Shown in pieces: positions 25,493-33,156 of a DNA stretch of 40,636 bases (positions are counted from its first letter, which is position 1; each line of letters begins with the position of its first letter). Location of the stretch: the NCBI GenBank assembly GCA_024102795.1, contig JAGFJK010000491.1, positions 1 to 40,636 on the forward strand. Reading direction: 5' to 3'. The notes beneath the pieces are model-generated. The model was not told the DNA's origin. It saw only the letters and a program-made list of their open reading frames with translations, and did no database searches. The position numbers were made by a program, and so were the translations under genes. Origin of the DNA: Pirellulaceae bacterium (GTDB lineage: Bacteria > Planctomycetota > Planctomycetia > Pirellulales > Pirellulaceae).

Positions 25493-26968
25493 CTACGCGA
25501 TCAGTTCCCGGACCACGTGGCCGTGGACGTCGGTCAGGCGGAAATCGCGTCCGGCGTAGCGGTACGTCAGCCGCTCGTGATCGAAGCCCAGCAGGTGCAG
25601 AATCGTGGCGTGCAGGTCGTGCACGTGCACCGGATTCTCAACCGCCTGAAAGCCAAACTCGTCGGTCGCGCCGTAGACTTGCCCGCCCTTGACTCCACCG
25701 CCCGCCATCCAGACGGTGAAGCCCCAGTGGTTGTGATCGCGGCCGTTGATCTTGCCGGCGTTGGCGCCGGCCTGCGGCAGCTCCACCGTCGGCGTGCGGC
25801 CAAACTCGCCGCCCCAGATCACCAGCGTTTCCTCCAGCAGCCCCAGGCGTTTCAGATCGGTCAGCAGGGCGCCGATTGCCCGGTCGCACTGGCCGGCCAG
25901 GTTCCGGTGGTTCTGTTCCAGGTCATCGTGGTTGTCCCAGGGCTGACCCGCGCCGTGCCAGACCTGGACGAAGCGGACGCCGCGTTCGATCAGCCGCCGC
26001 GCGATCAGGATCTGGCGGGCCTGGACGCCGGGGCCGTAGGCGTCGAGCACATGCCGCGGCTCGCGGCTGACGTCGAACGCCTCGCCCGCCTCGCCCTGCA
26101 TGCGGTACGCCAGTTCGAATGAGTGGATGCGGGCCTCCAGCGCCTCGTCGCCGGCCCGCTGGTCCCGGTGCAGTTGATTCAGCCGGGCCAACGTATCGAG
26201 CTGCCGGCGCTGAGCGTCCGGCGCCAGATGCGGGTTGCGCACGTTGGCCACCAGCTTGTCCAGCTTGGTATGCTGCGTGTTGATGTGCGTGCCCTGGTAG
26301 ATGCCCGGCAGAAACGCGGCCTGCCAGTTCTGCGTTTCGGTGATCGGATAACCGCCGGGGCACATGGCGATGAAGCCCGGCAAATTCAGGTTCTCGGTGC
26401 CCAGGCCGTAGGTGACCCAGGAACCCATGCTGGGTCGCACCAGGCGCGACTCGCCGCAGTTCATCAACAGCAGCGACGGCTCATGATTCGGCACGTCGGC
26501 CTGCATGCTGCGGATCACCGCCAGCTCGTCGGCGTGCCGGGCCGTATGCTGAAACAGTTCGCTGACTTCCAGGCCGGACTGGCCGTACTTCTGGAATTTG
26601 AACGGCGACGGGAACGCGGCTCCCGTTTTTCGCTCGGTCCTCAGGTTCGGCCGCGGCAGGTCCTGTCCGGCCAGCCGGGCCAGCTCCGGCTTGGGGTCGA
26701 ACGTATCGACGTGCGACGGCCCGCCGTTCATGAACAGGTGGATCACCCGTTTGGCCTTGGCGGCGAAGTGCGGCGGCTTGGGAGCCAGCGGATTGCGATA
26801 GCCCGTCTCGGCCTGGGCCGTCGCCGGCAACCAGCCGCCATCGGCCAGCAGGCCGGCCAATCCCAGGGCGCCGAAACCCATCCCGGAGCGGCACAGCAGT
26901 TCGCGGCGCGTCAGGGCCGGGCCAGCCGCGGTTCGATCTTGTTCGTCGGGATTGAATGATGTCTTCAT
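25493..26968 (-). CDS. DUF1501 family protein with Tat signal
   Basis: A 491-aa exported protein of the planctomycete-expanded DUF1501 family, which has an alkaline-phosphatase/sulfatase-like fold. The N-terminus has the twin-arginine motif LTRRELLCRSG followed by a hydrophobic stretch and an AQA-type cleavage site. Family landmarks are HLFMNGGPSHVDTFDPKPEL, CPGGYPITETQNWQAAFLPG, VWHGAGQPWDNHDD, LVIWGGEFGRTP and GRDHNHWGFTVWMAGGGVKG. The Asp/His-rich segments are consistent with a metal site, but the reaction is unknown. It begins 15 bp after the stop of the DUF1549/DUF1553 gene, the usual partner of this family. Confidence 0.93.
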   Translation of the reverse strand: MKTSFNPDEQDRTAAGPALTRRELLCRSGMGFGALGLAGLLADGGWLPATAQAETGYRNPLAPKPPHFAAKAKRVIHLFMNGGPSHVDTFDPKPELARLAGQDLPRPNLRTERKTGAAFPSPFKFQKYGQSGLEVSELFQHTARHADELAVIRSMQADVPNHEPSLLLMNCGESRLVRPSMGSWVTYGLGTENLNLPGFIAMCPGGYPITETQNWQAAFLPGIYQGTHINTQHTKLDKLVANVRNPHLAPDAQRRQLDTLARLNQLHRDQRAGDEALEARIHSFELAYRMQGEAGEAFDVSREPRHVLDAYGPGVQARQILIARRLIERGVRFVQVWHGAGQPWDNHDDLEQNHRNLAGQCDRAIGALLTDLKRLGLLEETLVIWGGEFGRTPTVELPQAGANAGKINGRDHNHWGFTVWMAGGGVKGGQVYGATDEFGFQAVENPVHVHDLHATILHLLGFDHERLTYRYAGRDFRLTDVHGHVVRELIA

Positions 26969-26983
26969 GCGGGGCTCGTTGTC

Positions 26984-29800
26984 TCAATCGACAAACACAA
27001 ACTCGTTGCTCAGCAGCAGCAACTGAGCGTACTGTTGCCAGGAAGATAGTTCGGGCGCATCGCCCGCGGCGCGGACAAACTCCCGCCCCACGGACACTTC
27101 CTCGTCGCTCGCCGGCCGCCCATACAGCACCTGATAGAGCCGCTGGATCCGCTGGTCGTCATCGGTCAGACCGGCCACGTCGGGCCGGGCCAGCAGGGCC
27201 TTGGCCCGCTGGAGCACTTCGGGCGAGTTCATCAGGAACAGCGCCTGCTGCGGTACCGTGGTCTGCGGTCGCTGAGCGGTGCTTTGATCGGGACTGGCGA
27301 AGTCGAACACGCGGAGCAGGTTCGGCAGGTCTTGGCGATCGATAAAGCCGTACACGGAGCGCCGCCGCGAGAACGGCGGGGCGAACAGCTCCACGGGCCG
27401 GCCTCCCACGGCGGTGTCCAGTTGGTCGCCGACCGCCAGCAGCGCGTCGCGCAGGGCTTCGAACTCCAGCCGCCGGGGACTCATCCGCCAGAAAAGTCGA
27501 TTCTCCGGATCCCGCGCCTCGCAGTCGGGCCGCGGCAAGCTGGCCTGGCGGTAGACGCTGCTGAGCAGGATCTCGCGGTGCAGCGCCTTGAGCGACCAGT
27601 CGCCGGCCGCCAGCGACCAGGCCAGGTAATCCAGCAACGCGGCGTGGCGCGGCGGCTCCGAACGCGTACCAAAATCGCTGGGCGTGGTGACCAGCGGCTG
27701 GCCGAAGTGGTGCATCCAGATGCGATTGGCCAGCACGCGGCGGGTCAGCGGGTTGTGCTCCGACGCGATCGCCTGGGCCAGCTCCAACCGCCCGCTGCCC
27801 TGAGTGAACGGCTGGCGTTCGGGACCCGCGAGCACGAACAGGAACTGCCGCGGCACGGCATCGCCCGGACGGCCCTGGTTGCCGCGTATGAACACCCGCG
27901 GATCGTGTGGCTGCGAGTTCTCGCGGACGATCATCGCCCGCGGTGGAGCGCCGCCCGAATTCACCTGGTGGGCGTCGATCTTCTTCTGCAGTTCGCGGAG
28001 CTTGTTGCGTTCGGCCCGCGTCACGTACCCGTCCAGCTCGGACAGCGGCACATCGGTCGGCGAACCAGCCGCCAGCAGCACTTCCAGCAACTGCCGGCTG
28101 GCGGGCGAAAGTTGCTCGCGAGCAGCATCGTTGCCGCCCGCCTCGCGCCACTGGCTGTAGGTGGCGGCGAACAAGGCCCCCAGGCGATTGGCCAATTCCG
28201 CTCGCGTCGCCGGCAGCTCGCCGCCGAGTGCCTGTTTGACCAGCGGATTCAACTGCCCGTCGCCGGTTCCCTCGGGCCGTTCCAGGCAGGCCCGCAGCCG
28301 CTCGGCCGCCGTCGCCGCGAACTGGGCGTCGTCCAGCCCGGCCGTGACATGCAGCGGAGCCCACAGCGGATGATCGTCGCGGAATTGCTGCCGCAGGTAA
28401 TCGCGCCACCGCTGCACCAGTTTCGGCTTCAGCTCGTCGCGGCTCAATGAAAGAAACGGCAGCTTCTCCAGCAGGCCCTCCGGCCGCGCCGAAGTGGCCC
28501 GCACCAGGTATTCGGCCACCTGCCGGCGAGCGGCATCCAGCAGCGCCGCGTGGCGCTCGGCCCGGTTGGCGTCCAGATCGCGCTGCAGTTCGTCCAGCCG
28601 CTGCTTGAACTTTTCATAGCCCGCCACTTCCTCCGGCCGGCCGATCAGCGGCAAGTCGCCCGGTTCCTGTGAACTGGCGAACACGCCGTACAGCGAATAG
28701 TAATCCTCGGTCGGGATCGCATCGTACTTGTGGTCGTGGCAACGAGCACAACAGACGGTCAAACCCATCAGGCCTCGGCAAACCACGTCGATCTGGTCGT
28801 CGATGTCGTCGTGCCGGTTGTTGAACTTCCGGCCCACCGTCAGGAACCCCAGAGCGGCCAGGCGGGGCGAATTCGGTTCGAGCGGCAGCAGGTCCGCGGC
28901 CAACTGCTCCAGCAGGAAACGATCGTACGGCAGGTCGGCGTTCCAGGCCTGAATCACGTAGTCGCGGTAGGTGTACGAGTAAGGGTAGCGGCGTTCCTGA
29001 GCGAAGGCGTAGCCCTTGGTGTCGGCATACCGGGCCACGTCCAGCCAGTGGCGTCCCCAGCGCTCGCCGTAGCGGGGCGAGGCGAGCAGCCTGTCGACCA
29101 CTCGCTCATACGCCTCCGCCGACGAATCGTTCACGAACGCTTCCACCTCGTCGGGCGTCGGCGGTAGTCCGAGCAGATCGAAGGTGGCCCGGCGAATCAG
29201 CACTCGCCGCTCGGCGGGCTCCGAGGGCGTGAGCCCCTCGGCCCGCAGTTCGGCCAGGACGAACCGATCGATCGGGGTCTGTGCCCAGCCAGCGGCATCG
29301 TCCGCCGGCACGGGCGGGCGCAGCACCGGCTGGTAGGCCCAGTGAGTCAACCGGTCCTGCTCGTACCGCTCCGCCCGCGACAGGGCCGGCGGTGGATCGC
29401 GGTCCGACTGGGGCCAGGGCAGGCCGAGTTTCACCCAGGCGACCAGCGCGTCAACTTCCGCGTCCGGCAGCCTATCGTCCGGGGGCATTTGCAGTTCGCC
29501 CTGCCGCCGGACGGCGGCAATCAGCCGGCTTTGATCGGGTTGCCCGGCGATCACCACCGGCCGCCCCTCGGTGCCGGCCAGCAGATGCTGCCGCGAATCA
29601 AGCCGCAAGCCGCCTTCCTGCGTCTCGGCCCCGTGGCAGCCGTAGCAGCGTTTGGCCAGCAGCGGCCGGACCTGGTTTTCGAAAAACGCCTCGGCTTCCG
29701 TCGCCGCGGGTTGCTCGGCGCGGCCAGCCACTGGAAAGGCCGCCCCAACGGGACAAGCCAGGCAGCAGGCACACCACAACGTCAGCAAGCGACCGTTCAT
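26984..29800 (-). CDS. Planctomycete cytochrome C (PSCyt1) - DUF1549 - DUF1553 protein
   Basis: A 938-aa exported protein. The frame is open to 30085, but the start is placed at the ATG at 29800 because it is followed by a Sec signal peptide (MNGRLLTLWCACCLACPVGA), while the upstream extension is Pro/Arg-rich and unlike protein. Parts in order: PSCyt1 with CYGCH (~residue 50), a linker, DUF1549 (~165-375) with the hallmarks FDLLGLPPTPDEVEAFV, GERWGRHWLDVARYADTKG and a second CxxCH (CCARCH), then DUF1553 (~660-930) with RVLANRIWMHHFGQPLV, SDFG and the conserved end region. Haem attachment at CYGCH and CCARCH is expected from family knowledge. Such genes pair with DUF1501 or sulfatases, and their role is unresolved. 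Confidence 0.92.
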   Translation of the reverse strand: MNGRLLTLWCACCLACPVGAAFPVAGRAEQPAATEAEAFFENQVRPLLAKRCYGCHGAETQEGGLRLDSRQHLLAGTEGRPVVIAGQPDQSRLIAAVRRQGELQMPPDDRLPDAEVDALVAWVKLGLPWPQSDRDPPPALSRAERYEQDRLTHWAYQPVLRPPVPADDAAGWAQTPIDRFVLAELRAEGLTPSEPAERRVLIRRATFDLLGLPPTPDEVEAFVNDSSAEAYERVVDRLLASPRYGERWGRHWLDVARYADTKGYAFAQERRYPYSYTYRDYVIQAWNADLPYDRFLLEQLAADLLPLEPNSPRLAALGFLTVGRKFNNRHDDIDDQIDVVCRGLMGLTVCCARCHDHKYDAIPTEDYYSLYGVFASSQEPGDLPLIGRPEEVAGYEKFKQRLDELQRDLDANRAERHAALLDAARRQVAEYLVRATSARPEGLLEKLPFLSLSRDELKPKLVQRWRDYLRQQFRDDHPLWAPLHVTAGLDDAQFAATAAERLRACLERPEGTGDGQLNPLVKQALGGELPATRAELANRLGALFAATYSQWREAGGNDAAREQLSPASRQLLEVLLAAGSPTDVPLSELDGYVTRAERNKLRELQKKIDAHQVNSGGAPPRAMIVRENSQPHDPRVFIRGNQGRPGDAVPRQFLFVLAGPERQPFTQGSGRLELAQAIASEHNPLTRRVLANRIWMHHFGQPLVTTPSDFGTRSEPPRHAALLDYLAWSLAAGDWSLKALHREILLSSVYRQASLPRPDCEARDPENRLFWRMSPRRLEFEALRDALLAVGDQLDTAVGGRPVELFAPPFSRRRSVYGFIDRQDLPNLLRVFDFASPDQSTAQRPQTTVPQQALFLMNSPEVLQRAKALLARPDVAGLTDDDQRIQRLYQVLYGRPASDEEVSVGREFVRAAGDAPELSSWQQYAQLLLLSNEFVFVD

Positions 29801-30032
29801 CGCGGCACGTATTCCCAAACATTGGAAGGCGGGGATGGAAGCCGGCGGGGGAAGGCGAATCGGCGGCAGCGGGAGAGATGTTCCAACTGCCAGTAGACTC
29901 GAAAAGCGGCCCGGCGGCAAGTTGGAGTTTCCACGGCTGACCGCATTTGGCACCATGGGTGCGGAATCGGCCGGAAGGCCATCATCATCGGACACTCTGG
30001 AATGCGCGCCCCCTCGCACGGGAATTCTGTGA

Positions 30033-31025
30033 ATGAGCACCATGCCGGCCGATCGCGGCCTGAACGATCTGGTGGCCCAGCACATGCGGACCGATATCGC
30101 CGTGCTTCACGTCCAGCAGACCGTGGGCGAGGCACTGGCCAGCATGAGAGAGAATCCGCCCGCCAGCCGGATCGTCTACTTCTACGTCGTGGATGACGAC
30201 AACCGCTTGAAGGGTGTTGTTCCCACTCGCCGCCTGCTGTTGAATCCGCCCGACAAGCCGCTGGGCGACATCATGGTGCGGGAAGTCATCACCATTCCAA
30301 GTACGGCCACCGTCCTGGATGCGTGCGAGTTCTTCATCTTTCACCGGCTGCTGGCCTTTCCGGTGGTCGATGAGGAACGTCGCATCCTGGGCGTGGTCGA
30401 TGTCGAACTGTACACGGAGGAGTTGACCGACCTCGACCGGCGGGAAGGCAACGACCAATTGTTTCAACTGATCGGTGTGCACCTGACCGAGGCGCAGCAA
30501 GTGTCGCCGGTGGCCGCCTTCCGCAGCCGGTTCCCGTGGCTGCTGGCGAACATCACGGGCGGCATCCTGGCGGCATTCCTGTCGGGAGTGTTCAAGGCGG
30601 AACTCCAGAAGGCCGTCGCCCTGGCCCTGTTCATCCCGGTCGTGCTGGCGCTGGCCGAAAGCGTCAGCATCCAATCGGTCAGCTTGGCGTTGCAGGTGTT
30701 GCGAGGGAAGCAGCCCACGCTGCCGGAAATCGCTCGGAAGCTGCGGGCCGAGTTTATGACGGGCCTGTTCCTGGGAGTCGCCAGCGGCGTGGCGGTGGCG
30801 GTTGTCGCGTTGCTGTGGCTGGGCGAGCTGCGCGTGGTGCTGTGCTTGCTGGGCGGCATCGCGGGCGGCGTGACCTGCGCCGCGGTCATCGGCGTATCGA
30901 TGCCGAACCTGATCCGCTTTTTTGATCGCGAGCCGCATGTGGCCGCCGGTCCCGTGGCCCTGGCCTCCACGGACATGGTGACGCTGCTCATCTATTTCAC
31001 GCTGGCTCGCTGGCTGCTGGCTTAG
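30033..31025 (+). CDS. MgtE-family divalent cation (Mg2+) transporter, short form with two CBS domains
   Basis: A 330-aa membrane protein. Residues ~10-130 are a CBS pair (VYFYVVDDDNRLKGVVPTRR; LLAFPVVDEERRILGVVDVE). From ~175 there are about five hydrophobic segments typical of the MgtE C-terminal channel, including FIPVVLALAESVSIQSVSLAL and GPVALASTDMVTLLIYFTLA. The N-terminal MgtE_N superhelical domain of canonical MgtE (about 450 aa) is missing, and the usual GGNAG.Q motif reads AESVSIQ. The pore Asp in (T/M)D..(T/G)LLIYF is kept. It probably moves Mg2+ or a related cation, but selectivity is uncertain. It is divergent from the DUF1549 gene. An alternative start is the ATG at 30042. Confidence 0.85.
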   Translation: MSTMPADRGLNDLVAQHMRTDIAVLHVQQTVGEALASMRENPPASRIVYFYVVDDDNRLKGVVPTRRLLLNPPDKPLGDIMVREVITIPSTATVLDACEFFIFHRLLAFPVVDEERRILGVVDVELYTEELTDLDRREGNDQLFQLIGVHLTEAQQVSPVAAFRSRFPWLLANITGGILAAFLSGVFKAELQKAVALALFIPVVLALAESVSIQSVSLALQVLRGKQPTLPEIARKLRAEFMTGLFLGVASGVAVAVVALLWLGELRVVLCLLGGIAGGVTCAAVIGVSMPNLIRFFDREPHVAAGPVALASTDMVTLLIYFTLARWLLA

Positions 31026-31098
31026 AATGCGGACGTGAAATCTCGGCGGAGATCCCTTCGCCAGGCGCGCGCCAGGCAAGCGCCGGCCCGGCGAGCCG

Positions 31099-32856
31099 TC
31101 ACGCCTTGGCATGCCGCCGACCGCCCGGACCATCGGGCGGGCGATAGTCGGACAGCCGGATCAGGCGAGCGTGGCGTCCCTGGCCGATGAGCACCGTTTT
31201 CCAGTTGACCGCCAGTGCCTGGTCGCCTTGACTGAACTCGCGAATGTAGTGTCCACGCATGGTCGCCGGCGTGTTGGCCGGGGGCAGCCGCAGCGAACGC
31301 TCGATCTCCTCATCGTCGACGATCGTCGAAGTCAAGCCGTTGTCGGCCAGCAACTGGTAGTAGCCTTCCGACGACAGCTCGTGGTAGCGGATGTCGATCT
31401 TCTTGCGGCTGGCCCAGTCAGCCGATTCGCCGGCCTGTTGCAGCAGGTACCGCTTGGTGACCCAATCGATGCGTCCCAGCAGCGCCGCGCCGGACCGCGG
31501 ATCGGCCGCGGCCTCCTCCAGTTGTTCCAGCGTCTCGTCCCACAGCCGCAGCACGTGCCAGGCGTCATGTGGCACGTCGCTCTGCTGGTTCAGATACCGG
31601 CGGCAGGCATCCAGGTACGTGCGCTGCAGGTCCAGAGCGGTCATCCGCGTGCCATCGACCAGCCGCAACTGGGCCGTCAACGTCGTGTCGCGGCAGATCG
31701 TCTGCAACGCCGCCAATGGACGCCGCAGGCGGGGCGCCCCGTTCAGGGCTCCCGCTTCGAGCGCGTCCAGGACCAGCAGCGTGGTTCCGACCCGCAGGTA
31801 CTCGGCCACTTCCGCCATGTTCGAATCGCCCAGGCCGATCTGGAGGCGTTGCCGGGGCCGCATCACGTCGCGAAACTCGGTCGGCGAAAACCAGGCGTCG
31901 GCGCTCAACGCCTTGAAGAAGTGGCCCAGCGTCAGGATCGGCCGGTCGCCGAACAACCCGCCGTACCCCAGCACGCAGTTCATGGCCGGCGCCTTGTCCG
32001 CCAGCAGAAACTGCCCCTGGCGGTCGACCATTCCCGCGCCGGACAACAGTGCCCGGCTGATGAGAAAGGCCAGCATGTCGCGCCGTTGAGGCACGAAGGC
32101 GCAGCACCAGGCCAGCCCCCACAGGCCCACGGCCAGCGGCACGGTCAACACGCGCGTCACCACCTGCACGACGCTTTCCAGCCAGCGCGGCGTGATGCAG
32201 CCCATGTCGCGGCCGTGAACGAAGTCTTCGCCGAACAATGCGAGCGCCAGACGCTGCGGCTGCCGCAGCAGCGGCTGCAGCAACACGTAGAACATGCCGG
32301 CCAGAATCAGGTACACGACCATCAACCCGGTCAGCAGCAGGAAACCGATCCAGGTCAGCAGGGCCAGCGGAATCAGCAGCAGCATGCCGGCGCGCCACAC
32401 GCCCAGTCGCCAGCCGCTGGCCAGGGTCACTTCATAGTTTTCCTGGGCCCCATAGACGTTGTCGAAGGCGTCGCGGTCGTTCTTGAGCAGTGTGAACGGG
32501 ACCGCCGCGTCGGCCTCGGCCGCCGCCTCGGACACCAGCCGATCCTGGGCCCGCTGGTAACGCAACACCTCGCGCGGGCCGCGGCATTCGGGCGTCGCGC
32601 CTTCGATCAGGCCGCTGCCAGCCGCCGGTCGTTCAGTCTCGAACCAGACCGCGCCGCCGGTCGCCGTGAAGACGCCGTCCTTGAAATGGCGAGCGGGGAC
32701 GACGGGCAACTTGCGCCGCAGGGCGTGAATCAGCCGCTGGTACAGTTCGAACCTGGTGGGCCGCACCCCGGGCGCGGTCTGGCACTCCTGGTACCGGATC
32801 GCATACTCGGTTTCCAGGCCCACCAACCGTTCAAAAACTGGTTGTTTGGTCGCCAC
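31099..32856 (-). CDS. PafA/Dop-family Pup ligase homologue with transmembrane insert
   Basis: A 585-aa member of the carboxylate-amine ligase family that attaches (PafA) or removes/deamidates (Dop) the protein tag Pup. Matches by eye: GLETEYAIRY (13-22; PafA IETEFG), TPEC (88-91), LLKNDRDAFDNVYGAQENYEV (123-143; PafA [21 protein letters not shown]), FLISRALLSGAGMV (264-277), GLGDSNMAEVAEYLRVGT (341-358), TALDLQRTYLD (406-416), RIDWVTKRYLLQ (462-473) and DDEEI (514-518). The Dop-specific loop after the first motif is absent, so PafA is favoured. Glu73 lies where PafA has its catalytic Asp. Residues ~147-262 are an insert not found in Mycobacterium PafA, with three hydrophobic helices (~158-175, 178-196, 235-254). 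Start is the GTG at 32856. It follows the Pup-like gene by 30 bp. Confidence 0.85.
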   Translation of the reverse strand: MATKQPVFERLVGLETEYAIRYQECQTAPGVRPTRFELYQRLIHALRRKLPVVPARHFKDGVFTATGGAVWFETERPAAGSGLIEGATPECRGPREVLRYQRAQDRLVSEAAAEADAAVPFTLLKNDRDAFDNVYGAQENYEVTLASGWRLGVWRAGMLLLIPLALLTWIGFLLLTGLMVVYLILAGMFYVLLQPLLRQPQRLALALFGEDFVHGRDMGCITPRWLESVVQVVTRVLTVPLAVGLWGLAWCCAFVPQRRDMLAFLISRALLSGAGMVDRQGQFLLADKAPAMNCVLGYGGLFGDRPILTLGHFFKALSADAWFSPTEFRDVMRPRQRLQIGLGDSNMAEVAEYLRVGTTLLVLDALEAGALNGAPRLRRPLAALQTICRDTTLTAQLRLVDGTRMTALDLQRTYLDACRRYLNQQSDVPHDAWHVLRLWDETLEQLEEAAADPRSGAALLGRIDWVTKRYLLQQAGESADWASRKKIDIRYHELSSEGYYQLLADNGLTSTIVDDEEIERSLRLPPANTPATMRGHYIREFSQGDQALAVNWKTVLIGQGRHARLIRLSDYRPPDGPGGRRHAKA

Positions 32857-32886
32857 ACGTGCCCGTGCAATGCCAACGATTTCCGG

Positions 32887-33090
32887 CTACTCGCCCCCGA
32901 ACGGAACCGCCGATTCGTCCAGGTACTGGCGGCTGTCCCGCCGGCTGTCGTGACGAATCCGCTCCAGAACTTCCGGCAGCGGCTGGACGTCGGGCGGAGC
33001 GGCCGCGGCCTGGGAACCGACGTTGGCCTGACTGCCGGCTGCTGGCTGTTGCGCGGCCCGCGGCTGATCGCCGTGAATTCTTGTCGCCAT
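32887..33090 (-). CDS. Pup/UBact-like protein modifier ending in Gly-Gly-Glu
   Basis: A 67-aa protein, the size of Pup (about 64 aa). The first half is Ala/Gln/Pro-rich and disordered. The second half has a predicted helix (PLPEVLERIRHDSRRDSRQY) and the C-terminus is ESAVPFGGE. Pup is joined to lysines through a C-terminal Glu after Gly-Gly; here GGE is encoded directly, so no deamidation by Dop would be needed. There is no Lys, Cys or Trp, so chains on the modifier itself are not possible through lysine. The frame extends to 33126. The ATG at 33090 is chosen because of length and because AAAGGGA lies upstream (about ten bases). The ligase homologue follows 30 bp downstream. The ending and neighbour together make the call. 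Confidence 0.8.
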   Translation of the reverse strand: MATRIHGDQPRAAQQPAAGSQANVGSQAAAAPPDVQPLPEVLERIRHDSRRDSRQYLDESAVPFGGE

Positions 33091-33156
33091 ATCCTCAGCG
33101 TCCCTTTCAGTCGAGTTGCAAGTCACAAGGACAGAAGGAAACCTAACTCCGCCATC

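Noticed and set aside
29801-30085. N-terminal extension of the cytochrome/DUF1549 protein
   Set aside because: The extra residues are Pro/Arg/Ser-rich and precede a complete signal peptide starting at the ATG at 29800.
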